NCBI RefSeq assembly: GCF_964355755.1
Contig: NC_092678.1
Span: 20,432,922 to 20,496,921, forward strand
Reading direction: 5' to 3'
DNA from: Antedon mediterranea
Lineage: Eukaryota > Echinodermata > Crinoidea > Comatulida > Antedonidae
DNA length: 64,000 nucleotides
The notes beneath the pieces are model-generated. The model was not told where the DNA came from. It searched no databases and saw only the letters and a program-made list of their open reading frames with translations. Below, piece after piece: positions 53,000-63,944 of this stretch (the stretch's first letter is position 1; the number at the start of each line of letters is the position of its first letter). The translations under genes were made by a program, and so were the position numbers.

Positions 53000-55370
53000 A
53001 ATTGACCAATAAAAACTATTCATAAGACTATTATAATTAGGGTATTTCCCTTATATTAATGTATGCGTACTGCATACATAATTAGGGAGTTGTTTTGTGT
53101 TGACATACTAATTAGGGGATTTCCCTATGCTATTATTTCACTCTCATTACTAACCCATTGATGTTTAGTTTTAGATGTTTCTTTTTAAATGTTTACCATC
53201 TTTTCGTTTTCACCATGTCAACTTTTCTTCGTTACCGACTCAGCTAAAAATGTTTCTGCAACATAACATGTAATATTTAAGATATTATTTCTTGCTCGGG
53301 ATAATTATTTGAGATAGTAAAATTTTCATTCTAATCGGTAAAACAAATCTTCTCTATGGAAACGTTTTGCCATGTGGCCGACGACACGCCCGTAAGGATA
53401 GCCAGTCCTCCCTCCAAAATACTGTAAACAAATCAAAATAAATTTAATAATAATTTTACTTTAATATGCCCATTTTAGCACTACTTTACTTGTGTGTTAT
53501 TCATGGCGTTGAGTAATTTTAAATATTGTTTAGTAATTAAATTCTTTTCCTTTAATTTTTTTGTTCTGTTCAAACATGAATTGACTTCCTTATTTAATAA
53601 ATAATTTATTTGTTATGTTATTGTAAAATGTGCTACTTAAAAAAAAAAATTATCCCTACGCATATTTCTACCAATACTTATACGATCGCCATTTATATTC
53701 ATGCGTTTATAAATTAAATTAAAAGAACAGAAAATGTTATATTTTTTGTGGAGTTGTTGGATATGAAAGTGATTTTAAAGAAAAAACAGGAATTAATGTT
53801 ATGCTTTATACTATCTTCTTGCAAAATTAAATACAGTGTAAAAACTATAAGAATAATAGGTGGTCTGCTACTGAAGGTTGAGCCATCTAGTTAATTTCAC
53901 GACAGTAATATATAGTAGTACTGTAAATGCTGTATGTATCAACAATTTATGGTTACAAAAGTCATGTTTGGAAATAAACTGATAACAAAGTTTTGAAATA
54001 TGTTTTATGTTTATTCGTCCATATATGGACATGATAATGTCATCACTACCATATGTGACAATATTGCTACCATATTTGGACATATCACACTTTTTTGTCA
54101 CATAAGGTCTGTCTACACTTTCAAACTTTGTGTGACAACAAAATGTGATGTGCTCGTATATGGACATGATGTCATATCACTAACCATATTTGACAATATC
54201 GCTACCATATTTGGGCATATCACACTTTTATTTTCAAACTCGATTGCTAGTGCAACAGACAGAGCTTAAAGAATTGTGTCGATATTTATTTTGTGCTTAA
54301 ATTTCCATTTTTTTATTTTGAGGCGCAATTTATTTATTTCAACAATATTTTACAGGGTAAAGCCGAAGCTAATCAATAGGGGGACCCTCACAAAAATACA
54401 ATATGACAAGACAAAAACAACACAATTAAACAATTAAAATAAAGCAACACAATAATAAACAACAACATCCCATGAAAAAAATGATTAAACAAGAAATATT
54501 TCTTACAAAAAACGCTGATCGACATTTTAAAATTAATCATTGTTCTTTCTTCAGATAAATTTATTAAAAAGATGTCCCTTAATCCCAAAAATACATACAT
54601 ATCAAAGATAGTTCTTTAATTAAGAATCACATGCCCATTTAAATATGGTCAATTTTGAACTTTAATGTGCTGCGTTTGTGACCTAAAGGCATGCAACTGA
54701 ATACCCTCTAGAGACATTGTGATTTCAAGCAAAGAGTAATATATATTCTTTGCTTTAAGTGAGAAAATTCTTTCCAGTCTGTCAACCAATCAAAGAGAAT
54801 CCAAAATCGTTCAACCATAAACTCTCTTTTCCCATAGTTCAGCAGCTGGGATCTATAAATTATAGTTGAGTTTACAAATTAGCTAAAACGTCAGCCTCTA
54901 GTACTATAACTGCTGCTTGCTTTCAGCTTATAAATGAGTCATCTCTTGTGACGTAGCGGACTAGAGCAGCAGCGTGAAAAAAAATTGTGTATGTATTTAA
55001 TAACTAAAACCTGTTTGATAGTTGGACGATGCTTAGCTAGTGCGGTTTCACCTTTTTCTATTAATATTCCTACGCCCCCCCCCCCCCCCCCCACTCCTCT
55101 TCCTTACAACACGACATGTGTCTTCACCCTATATTTCTGAATGTACCAGACGGCTATTCTGGGTTATGTTTATCCGTATCCATTAAAAAAAAAATGATTT
55201 CAAAATTAATATTTACTAGAAATGTTTGAGAACACTGCCTATTTCTCATGAGAATATGCTAAAAAGTCGCTGGTTAAACAGAATGTTACAATCCTTCTTC
55301 AATGAATATACACAAATATTGATTGATTTCGTCTATAATAATCATTATTACCCTAGTAACACGGGATTTC
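53000..55370. other. Intergenic spacer downstream of SEC61A
   Basis: Starts with the SEC61A 3' UTR. Two MITE A copies at 54005-54270. AT-rich elsewhere, with a poly(C) run at 55076-55092. No gene recognised. Confidence 0.55.
54005..54270. mobile_element. Two overlapping MITE family A copies in tandem
   Basis: The first (to about 54110) is half a copy ending TTTTTGTCACATAAGG. The second runs GTCTGTCTACACTTTCAAAC to GCAACAGACAGAGCTTA. Both have the CACTACCATATGTGACAATAT core variant, so the pair seems to come from one duplicated subfamily. Confidence 0.7.
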
Positions 55371-55379
55371 CCCCATACC

Positions 55380-55614
55380 CATTGTGGAAGAACACTTACA
55401 TATTCATAATGTTGTAATACATTTGAATTCTTTTGTTTTTATAATGTTATTATTCAATTAACTTTATTGATTTTGGATAAAAACAATTATATTATAGGGT
55501 TTCTGTTTTTACGATACCTTAGACTGACATCGTTGTAGTAGATTCAACACTTATAGTATGCGGCAAAATGATCTGTATATAAAATTAATTTTAACTCAAT
55601 TTCTGTATTCCATC
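55380..55614. promoter_or_regulatory. Conserved upstream block of the RING microgene array, copy 1
   Basis: A block of about 190 bases (AATTAACTTTATTGATTTTGG, TAGGGTTTCTGTTTTTACGA, CACTTATAGTATGCGG, GATCTGTATATAAAATTA, TTCTGTATTCCA) recurs before copies 2, 3, 4 and, diverged, 5. The TGTATATAA-type motif is 35-45 bases before each ATG and could be a TATA box. Confidence 0.5.
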
Positions 55615-55848
55615 ATGCCTTGGAATTGTATCATTTGTATGAATGATATAATTCTAGGCTTCTGGTAGTGCTCTGACTGCACATGTGCAGCTCACTTGGA
55701 GTGTATACTGAAATGGTATACCGAAAAGCGTAGTTGTCCACAATGCAGACGACGTCACCGACGACGTGGACGTCCTCCCCGCCGAGCTCTAAGAGCTCCC
55801 CAACGAGCTTCTCCTCACTGGGTTGTAGAATTTGATTTCTATACCTAG
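55615..55848 (+). pseudogene. RING-v microgene copy 1, in-frame TAG at codon 18
   Basis: The 78-codon frame matches the intact copy at 60379 throughout: C5-x2-C8, C22-x-C24-x2-H27-x2-C30, C41-x2-C44, then an Arg-rich tail and the shared end FDFYT. GAG (Glu18) is TAG here. The remaining 60 codons, including a longer Arg/Pro-rich tail (RRRHRRRGRPPRRALRAP), stay fully open. So either the nonsense change is recent or the site is read through; a recent pseudogene is simpler. Confidence 0.75.
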
Positions 55849-55856
55849 TAAATTAA

Positions 55857-55883
55857 AAATCCATTTTTTTTTAAAATGGATTT
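55857..55883 (+). terminator. 3' stem-loop after RING copy 1
   Basis: AAATCCATTTT (55857-55867) pairs with AAAATGGATTT (55873-55883), starting eight bases after the stop. The equivalent stem after copy 3 uses CCTT/AAGG, a compensated change. Could be an mRNA 3' element; role unknown. Confidence 0.55.
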
Positions 55884-55888
55884 GAAAA

Positions 55889-57140
55889 TTAACAAATATT
55901 AGAAATTTCCGAGAGCACTGCCCTATTAGAGTATTACTATGAGAACATGCTAATATATTCGCGCCATTTAGACAGGACGATTTTGTGAATAAAACAAAAT
56001 AACCGGTACAGCATGTTACAATCTTTCTTCCATATTGACTTTGATTTTATTGATACTATTTCAGCATTTTATATTCTACTTTGGCTATTCCCAAAATGGT
56101 ATGGAAACGTCACAGCAATAAACACATTTTTACGAGAGGTTCAACTGTAGTTATAATGTTAAACAAGACAACCAATGCTATGTAATCTTTCAGTCATATT
56201 TAGTTATTGTTTTCGAAAAGCACGTTTGGCTTATTGATGTACCCTCTTTATTGCCCTTTGTATTAGGCCTACTTGTTTTGTAATACAATTTTTGTCATAA
56301 CTAAAAGTGAGTTCCATCACTTCTCCCCACTTCATACCACATAAGTCTTCATCTTATGTTCGCATGCATGTACCGAGAATAAGGCCTACCTCAAATTGTG
56401 CATTATTAGAGGATTAAACTCCATGTTCTCATGTTTCGGTTTGAAAACCATGCATAGAGCCTACCTTTGACAGTGTCCTTATTTATTTGACATTTCTCCT
56501 TTTGGAACACAGTGGTTAACCCGCACAAACTGCTGTGGGGTGGTAATTATACAAAACAGTTTAGTATTAGAAGTGTTTTTCTTCTACGCCTAGACGATTT
56601 TCCATATGCCCTTTTATAGGGGAATGCGCTTGTAGCCTTTTCATAATGTAGTACTCTATTTTACACTATTACACAAAACATTTAAAAGAACGTGTAAAAT
56701 GACGTTTGCCAGATAAGTAACATATTTGAAAATTGCAAAACAATACAGAGTTTTTTTTTTATTAAGCGCGGAACATTTTCTTATGCAGGGCCGCATCTCT
56801 GAATGTCGCTCTATTTTTATCGTTTTGAATAATCAATTGTCCACATAAATGTAATGGAATTCAATATGGTAGACGCGATGTTTTAAGGTTGTTTATGTAA
56901 ACACAGCAATCCATGTAAAACCAAAGAAATACACCAGTGTGTGTTAAATCATATATAATTATCCAATTATGGACAAACAACAGCGCCCTCTAGTCCCTAT
57001 TATGGACAGAAAGTAACCAATTGTGGACAGATTTCACCAACCCTATTTGCAAAAATATCAGATTATTATTTCGTATTGTTCTCTATACCCATGCACAATT
57101 AATGTCTGAATATTCTGATTGTTCTCACGGTATTTTCTTC
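55889..57140. other. Spacer of the RING array between copies 1 and 2
   Basis: Contains unit-specific sequence shared with the spacer before copy 3: the block from about 56130 (GAGGTTCAACTGTAGTTATA, a Tigger-like end) to about 56570 (AACTGCTGTGGGG, AGAAGTGTTTTTCTTCTACG) recurs at 59515-59960. It is followed by 500 bases unique to this unit. Confidence 0.6.
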
Positions 57141-57383
57141 CATGCCATATATAGGAGACTTTTTGCATATTCATAATGTTTTACTAAATTGTAATAATTG
57201 TGTTTATGTAGTATGTTTTTATTTAATTATCTTTACTGGTTTTCCAAACAATTTTTTATATTATAGAGTTTCTGTTTTTAAGAGATTTTTGACTGAAACT
57301 GTAGGATTTTGTTTAACACTTATAGTATGCGGTAAAATGATCTGTATATAACATTTATTTTAACTCAAATTCTGTATTCCACC

Positions 57384-57494
57384 ATGGCTAGGAATTGTAT
57401 CATTTGTTTAAGTGATATAAGTCTGGGCTTCTGGAAGTGCTCTGTCTGCACTTGTGCAGCTCACTTGCAATATGACTCATTGTTCTTATATTAA
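57384..57494 (+). pseudogene. RING-v microgene copy 2, truncated
   Basis: Starts CCACC-ATGG and matches the family for 28 codons (NCIICLSDISLGFWKCSVCTCAAHL), then leaves the family sequence and stops at codon 37. The last two zinc-ligand pairs and the Arg tail are gone, so it cannot fold as a RING. A break or replacement at about 57467 removed the 3' part. Confidence 0.8.
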
Positions 57495-59270
57495 TTATAC
57501 ATTGTTTCTTAATTCTTAACATTCCCTTAAATTGTAGAATGTTCCTATAGATACTATCCTACTGTGATTAAGGAATGAGTCATTTATTACACTAATAATC
57601 ACTTATTACGTTAATAATCAAAATATGGATCGTTTTCAGTTGAAGATTGTAGGAATCCGTCAACGTTATTCCTTTTTTAGGCCTACTTTTTATTCCGTGC
57701 CAATGCACACAAAATAAAATGTCGCAAGTCATCTATATATAAATTTACGTAAAGGCAAAATTCGGTAAATCGCGCCTTACTTCTAGAATTTTTACTCGAT
57801 GGTATATAAAGTTGGTTCGTACTTTCGGTACTGATTTTAACCAACTGATGTAACCCTGTTTACTAATTAAATTAAGTTAGATAATTAGTTATTGACGATT
57901 AAAACGAATTTAGGTTCAACGATTTGCCCCAAATAGGGGTGTTTTCCGATCGTGGTATACACTGTCTAATGGATGTCCATCTTGAAAAATACCCGCCACA
58001 AAAATGCGAGGAGGCTTCGCATTTTCCTATCTCCTCCTACGATAATTGTTTTTAATAGCTGAAAACCGGTTGAACAGTTCGAGTACAGCATCATAATGTT
58101 GAAGACAGGCCGATTTTCTTTAAAAAATACTATTTTGATACATTTAATATACGTTTTTACAAATGTATTGATTTGTGATGAATGGAACATTCCAAATTAT
58201 TTGGTTTAACCATAGAGGTTTAGATTTATGGGCCCCCTTGGAGATTAAACATAAATAGTATTGCAATGCTGTACAATACTGTTAAGGTATTAACCACTTT
58301 TGATCGCAATTTGAATCGCAAATTTCTTACTGTGAGTGTTGGTACTGTTAGATGTAATATAAAAATATATACAAATAAACTTTATTACTGTGAGTGTGGG
58401 TAGGCCCTACTGTTATATTGTAAACATATAATATACAAATAAACATTCCAAATTATTTGGTTTAACCATAGAGGTATAGATTTAGATTTATGGGCCCCCT
58501 TGGAGAATAAACATAAATAGTATTGCAATGCTGTACAATACTGTTAAGGTATTAACCACTTTTGATCGCAATTTGAATCGCAAATTTCTTACTGTGAGTG
58601 TTGGTACTGTTAGATGTAATATAAAAATATATACAAATAAACTTTATTACTGTGAGTGTGGGTAGGCCCTACTGTTAGATTATAAACATATAATATACAA
58701 ATAAATAAACGTTATTACTGACAGTTGCTTCTCAACGTTTGTATTAATTAATAATTTAAAAATATATAAACGTCGTAGTGGTGTATCGTTACATGTACTT
58801 TACTATTTCAATCGACTATGACAGTGATAGTTTTAACAAAGTACCGTATTAAATCGTAAATGTTTTACTGTATTTAGTGGTATATTATTTATAGGCCTAT
58901 AACACATTAAAAACAATATTTCGTTACTGAGTGGATAAGAATATATTTTAAAATGTTTCCTCTTTGTACCTATCTTCTTCCCCCATCCCTCAACTCTTAA
59001 TGTTACATACAAAACACAAATTGGGTTTGTTTAAATGAGTCCAAATAAAAAAATTTGACTCATTTTGTTTCTCTCTCGGAAGTAATTCCCAGGGTGCTAA
59101 TTTTGGTTGACTACATAAATCTTGTGTATATTTATTCGTTTCTGTAAACGACAATGTAATATAGTCCTGCGGTACGTACATTTGAAATCTCCATTTTTTT
59201 CTCGCTGGAAATAAATTCGAGAACCATCTGTGGGCACGACCTAGATGGTACGCGAGCGAAGCTAAAGTGT
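57495..59270. other. Spacer of the RING array between copy 2 and the 59275 relic
   Basis: Bases 57590-57700 (AATAATCAAAATATGG, AACGTTATTCCTTTTTTAGG, CCGTGCCAATGCACAC) recur at 63485-63590, showing another shared unit block. It also holds the 256-base tandem duplication. No gene seen. Confidence 0.55.
58191..58703. repeat. Tandem duplication, 256 bp unit, two copies
   Basis: TCCAAATTATTTGGTTTAAC at 58191 and again at 58447. The two copies are nearly identical (small insertions ATTTAGATTT and one-base changes), so the duplication is recent. Confidence 0.95.
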
Positions 59271-59345
59271 GCACGATGACGGCTCACTTGACGTGTATAA
59301 TGCGTTGGTATACCGAAAAGCCTGCTATCCGCAATGCAGCGCCTC
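59270..59345 (+). pseudogene. RING-v microgene relic
   Basis: GCTCACTTGACGTGTATAAT...TGGTATACCGAAAAG...CCGCAATGCAG matches the H27-to-C44 part of the family, with a one-base frameshift after Lys. Nothing of the 5' part remains. A sixth, decayed array member. Confidence 0.6.
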
Positions 59346-60378
59346 TTTCGTTCTTGTGTCACGCACATTCTTTCGACCCATTCTTAGGCCTAGGCCTATA
59401 TGAATAAAACGTATTTATATCCACACGTTATACATGTCACACGCATTATTTATTTTGTCTATTGTTGTGTCTCATAATGGTGTTTTAATGCCACTTTTCC
59501 CGGTCCCGAGGGTGGCCGCTTACGGGAGGTTCAACTGTAGTTATATTTTAAACAAGACAACCAGTAATGCTCTTTCAGTCATATTTAGTTATTGTTTTCG
59601 AAAAGTACGTTTGGCTTATTGATATGCCCTTTAATATGTGTTCTGTATTAGGCCTACCTGTTTAATGTAATACAATATGTGTCATAACTAAAAGTGAGTT
59701 CTATCACTTCTCCCCACTTCATACCAAATAAGTATTCATCTCATATACCGGAAATTAGGCCTATTTCAAATTGTGCATTATTAGAGGACTACTGTTAAGA
59801 TCCATACTTTCCATATTTTGGTTGTAAATCATGCATATTATAGACCCTACTTTTGACGGTATCTTATTTATTTGACATTTCTCCTTTTGAAGCCGCACAA
59901 ACTGCTGTGGGGCGGTCATTATACAACATAGTTTAGTACTAGAAGTGTTTTTCTTCTACGCCTAGGCCTAATATAAATTATGTTTTATTGTATGTTAAAC
60001 CACCAGAACGTATTTATATCCACAAGTTATACAAGTCACACGCATTATTGATTTTGTCTATTGTTGTCTCTCATAATGGTGTTTTAATAGTATAACATTA
60101 TTATTATATAGTTACATGGGGTTTTTCCCCCATGCCCTTATAGAGGAGACGACTTGCATATTCATCATAATTGTGTACAATTATTTTAATAATTGTGTTT
60201 ATGATATACGTTGTTATTTAATTATCTTTAATGAATTTGGAAATAAATAATTTTAATATAGTGTTTCTGTGTTTACGAGATTTTAGACTGAAACCGTTGT
60301 AGTAGATGTAACACTTATAGTGTGCGGAAAAATGATCTGTATATTAAATAAATTTTAACTCAAATTCTGTATTCCACC

Positions 60379-60591
60379 ATGGCTTGCAATTGTATCATTT
60401 GCTTGAATGATATAATGCTAGGCTTCTGGGAGTGCTCTGACTGCACATGTGCAGCTCACTTGGAGTGTATACTGAAATGGTATACTAACATGCGGAGTTG
60501 TCCACAGTGCCGCCGACGTCCACGTAGACGGCGTCGGTGTTCTCGACGAGCCCTCCCTCACTGGGTCATAGAATTTGATTTCTATACTTAG
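60379..60591 (+). CDS. RING-v-type zinc-finger microprotein with Arg-rich tail, 70 aa (intact copy 3)
   Basis: Ligands in RING order: C5-x2-C8, x13, C22-x-C24-x2-H27-x2-C30, x10, C41-x2-C44. The fourth ligand is Cys and the fifth His, the C4HC3 order of RING-v (MARCH-type) fingers, with the RING-typical W34 and CPQC end. Then come 14 Arg in residues 45-58 and a conserved tail PHWVIEFDFYT. Start codon in an ideal context, CCACCATGG. No membrane segment, unlike MARCH ligases. Expected to be a zinc-binding protein, possibly a minimal E3 ligase; the basic tail could bind nucleic acid or drive nuclear import. Single exon. The family is otherwise unrecognised by me. Only intact copy wholly in the window. 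Confidence 0.7.
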   Translation: MACNCIICLNDIMLGFWECSDCTCAAHLECILKWYTNMRSCPQCRRRPRRRRRCSRRALPHWVIEFDFYT

Positions 60592-60596
60592 TGTTA

Positions 60597-60626
60597 AAAA
60601 TCCTTTAAAACTTCAATAAGGATTTT
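60597..60626 (+). terminator. 3' stem-loop after RING copy 3
   Basis: AAAATCCTT (60597-60605) pairs with AAGGATTTT (60618-60626), six bases after the stop. It matches the position of the stem after copy 1, with an A-T pair replaced by T-A. Also present after copy 4 (62155-62176). Confidence 0.5.
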
Positions 60627-60999
60627 AAATGTACCTAATATTAGAAATTCACATAACTAGAGAAGAACTTTAGGAGACCTCTGTTTGTTTGTTTATTAAT
60701 TCTTTTCCACACATCAATATACGTTTTACTTCAATATATTTGTGTAAAAGGGCATTCCCTAAAGTGTAGACTTTCCCGTGAAATAACGAGGCGCAAGATT
60801 ATAAGATAGGAATTTACCACTGTAGGCCTATACTAGCTTCCATTAACCGAAAACATAAATGTTGTTGTGGTGGTAAGGTGAAACATTACGGTACTTCTTT
60901 CCCCTCCTAATCTACAGCCAGTGCAATTACTTTAAAGCATTCGTGCTTTCTATATTTGGCCATAAAACAAACTTTAGTGGACCAGCGTATGTAAATCTG

Positions 61000-61150
61000 T
61001 AACATGCATTAGCCTCGAGGCCTAACACGCACCTACTTTCCACCACTCCGTTCGCGAACTCCGCGCGCTGTGTAAATGGGAAAAGCCACGCGGTTTTTCG
61101 CTTACAATTACCGCTTACCGTTACCGCTCGTTTGTGTAAATTGGCCTTTA
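61000..61150. mobile_element. MITE family G copy
   Basis: Right end CCGCTCGTTTGTGTAAATTGGCC and CCACGCGGTTTTTCGCTTAC match 30950-31135. It sits at the junction of the two duplicated array units. Confidence 0.55.
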
Positions 61151-61435
61151 GGCCTACATGTTTAATGTAATACAATATGTGTCATAACTAAAAGTGAGTT
61201 CTATCACTTCTCCCTACTTCATACCAAATAAGTATTCATCTCATGTACCGGAAATTAGACCTATTTCAAATTATGCATTATAAGAGGACTACTGTAGGAT
61301 CCATACTTTCCATATTTTGGTTGTAAACCATGCGTTAACAGGCCCTACTTTTGACGTTGTCTTATTTATTTGACATTTTCACACAAACTGCTGTGGGGCG
61401 GTCATTATACAACATAGTTTAGTAGTAGTGTTTTT

Positions 61436-61526
61436 AGTCGCGTGGACGCGACTCTATAGTTCACTATGTCTGTCGGTCTGTCTGTCGGTCTGTCTGTCGG
61501 TCCGGTATGCATTGTAGCACGCGACT
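61436..61526. mobile_element. MITE family C copy
   Basis: AGTCGCGTGG to GCACGCGACT with CTATAGTTCACTATGTCTGTCGG inside. It splits the GTGTTTTTCTTCTACGCC sequence that is continuous in the sister unit at about 59945, so it inserted after the duplication. Confidence 0.85.
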
Positions 61527-61949
61527 TAATGGCTGTTGGCCTTGTTCTTCTACGCCTAGGCCTAATATGTATATAAATTATGTTTTATTGTATGTTAAAC
61601 CACCAGAACGTATTTATTTAGTTATACATGTCAGACGCATTATTGATTTTTTCTATTGTGTTTGAATAGTATACTGTAATTGCTATGGTTACATGGGGTT
61701 CCACCCCCCCCCCCATGCCCTTATAGAGGAGACGACTTGCATATTCATAAGTTTGTACCATTATTTTGTGTTGTGTTTATGATATACGTTGTTATTTAAT
61801 TATCTTTAATGAATTTGGAAATAAATAATTATAATACAGTGTTTCTGTTTTTCCGAGATTTTAGACTGAAACCGTTGTAGTAGATGTAACACTTATAGTG
61901 TGCGGAAAAATGATCTGTATATTAAATAAATTTTAACTCAAATTCTGTA

Positions 61950-62146
61950 TTCCACCATTGAATGATATATTGCTAGGCTTCTGAGAGTGCTCTGACTGCA
62001 CATGTGCAGCTCACTTGGAGTGTATACTGAAATGGTATACTAATAAGCGTAGTTGTCCACAATGCCGCCGACGTCCACGTAGACGGCGTCGGTGTTCTCG
62101 ACGAGCCTTCCCTCACTGGGTCATAGAATTTGATTTCTATACCTAG
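61950..62146 (+). pseudogene. RING-v microgene copy 4, start deleted and nonsense-mutated
   Basis: A deletion of about 23 bases joins CCACCAT to TGAATGATAT, removing the start codon and the first Cys pair. In the rest, TGG (Trp17) is TGA. The remainder through FDFYT and the stop (62144-62146) is well kept and close to copy 3, so inactivation is recent. Confidence 0.8.
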
Positions 62147-62411
62147 TGTTAAACATCCTTTAAACTTTATAAGGATTTTAAATGTACCTAATATTAGAAA
62201 TTCACATACCTAGAGAAGAACTTTAGGAGACCTCTGTTCAGAGGATAGGAATTTACCACATATTTTTCCATTATTTTTGTTGCCGAAAACATAAATGTTG
62301 TTGGGGTGGTAAGGTGAAACATACGGTACTTCTTTCCCCTCCTAATCCACAGCCAGTGCAATTACTTTAAAGCATTCGTGCTTTCTATATTTGGCCATAA
62401 AACAAACTTTA

Positions 62412-63005
62412 GTATCATATCATATCATATCATTTATTTAGCCAATATACAGAACAGTACAAAAAAAAAACAATACAAAAGTAAGTCAATGAGGCCGGAC
62501 AACCTAAAAGTTATAAATAAAAATAACCGTCGAGAGGCTCTCCACATCGAAATACTTACATAAAATGAATAATACATGGATTCTATTAAAATTGAGATAA
62601 AACTATAAAATTCAGCAATGGGTTTTTATAAAAAATTGTTAATTTAAAAAGATAGAATTAAGAAAATATCTTTAAAATATACATATGTTCAGATTAAAAC
62701 AGATTATTAAAATATTTCTTAAGGCTATGCTTAAAACAGTTTATATTAATTAAAAGTTGGTTGCAGAGATCCGCAGGAAGATCTCTAAAATGTCTAACAA
62801 AAAAATTAAAGACAGAGTTATGAAATAAATCAGTCCGGGCTATAAAATTATTGCGCAACTTAAGGTTATTAACATGTCTGCAATTAATAGATAAATATTT
62901 AAAAACTTTAACATCATATAATTTGTACATACCAGAGTGGACCAGAGTATGAAAATATGTACTTAGAAGCACCAGATATAGTGCTTAAAGTCTGCGTAAC
63001 ATATG
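62412..63005 (-). mobile_element. LINE 3' fragment, minus strand
   Basis: The frame ending at 62694 (reading leftward from 62972) resembles a CR1/L2-type reverse transcriptase C-terminus (RTDLFHNSVFNFFVRHFRDLP, INCFKHSLKKYF). The 3' end is at 62412, marked by a (ATCAT)n tail of the kind these LINEs leave. It interrupts the array tail at TTTAGT. Confidence 0.75.
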
Positions 63006-63174
63006 AATACATTTTGTATTTTGTAGGAGAGTATAAATTTCTATTCAATTTATGTCTCTCTATCAGCCACTGTCAATGCTTTTATTTTATTTATTTTATT
63101 TTTTATTTTATTTTATGTCTTTAGGCAATGTGGCTAAGGATTACCAATAGTGAATTAATCACTGTCCTATCAGA

Positions 63175-63400
63175 TAGGTGGTAATCCCCCTGATACAGGG
63201 GCTATTTTGTGAACCAGTTCACCGGGGTAACCCTCTACTCTTTTCGAATAATGAACTGGGTTCTTTAAAGTGCACACAGGTTATAACTGTGTACATTGGA
63301 CATACGGTTTATAGTCCTTATCCGAGAAGACTTGTTCCACCACCAGAACTAGGAGTGAGTCGGCCTCGAACCCCTGCCGATATTGTTGGCTCTTAAGGTA
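63175..63400. repeat. Interspersed repeat, relative of 36650-36840
   Basis: TTCACCGGGGTAACCCTCTAC, GTTCTTTAAAGTGCACACAG and GGTTTATAGTCC in order, followed by GAGTGAGTCGGCCTCGAACC. Unassigned family. Confidence 0.6.
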
Positions 63401-63484
63401 CGGTAATCATGTAATAATGCGCATTGTGTACAATATTTTTCAACCAGCAAAATCTATGTATAAATTAACAATAACTCATTAAGT

Positions 63485-63944
63485 TAATAATCAAAATATG
63501 GTTCGTTTCAGTGGAAGATTGTACGAATCTGTCAACGTTATTCCTTTTTTAGGCCTACTTTTTATTCCGTGCCAATGCACACGATATAAAATGTCGCAAG
63601 TCACAGTATTTTATTTCGTCTATTGTTATTTGTATTGTGTGTTTTCTAAAAATATGTGTCGGTGTTTATTGGGACTTTCCCCCATACCTTTTCAGAATGG
63701 ATGCATACATATTCATAACATTAAATAATATAGCTTTACAATATTTTGTTTTGTTTTTGATTATTGACCTTCACTGATATTGAAAAAAAAATTATTTTAT
63801 GCACAATTACTATTTTCGAAATATTTTACATTGAAACTGTTGAATAGGATCTAACACTTGTTGTGTTTGGTAAAATAAGCTGTATTTAAGATACATTTAG
63901 GCCTAAACATAACATCTGTACCTCGTCCCTCCGAAAGAAGGAAG
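63485..63944. promoter_or_regulatory. Upstream block of RING copy 5
   Basis: Begins with the shared AATAATCAAAATATGGTTCG block also at 57612 and continues with a diverged form of the array upstream block (TTATTTTATGCACAATTAC, CATTGAAACTGTTG, GATCTAACACTTG, AAGCTGTATTTAAGAT) before the ATG at 63945. Confidence 0.5.

Larger units (their letters stand above)
59640..62411. repeat. Tandem segmental duplication carrying RING copies 3 and 4
   Basis: Sequence from about 59645 (TAGGCCTACCTGTTTAATGT) to 61140 recurs from about 61150 to 62411, in the same order: AAAGTGAGTTCTATCACTTC, AACTGCTGTGGGGCGGTCAT, the upstream block, the RING frame, AGAGAAGAACTTTAGGAGAC, and GTGCAATTACTTTAAAGCATTC. The second unit has a MITE C insertion at 61436-61526 and lacks a few hundred bases in the tail. 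Confidence 0.85.

Noticed and set aside
58990-59368. Minus-strand frames of 94 and 78 codons
   Set aside because: The second runs antisense through a RING relic; neither has recognisable domains or splice context.
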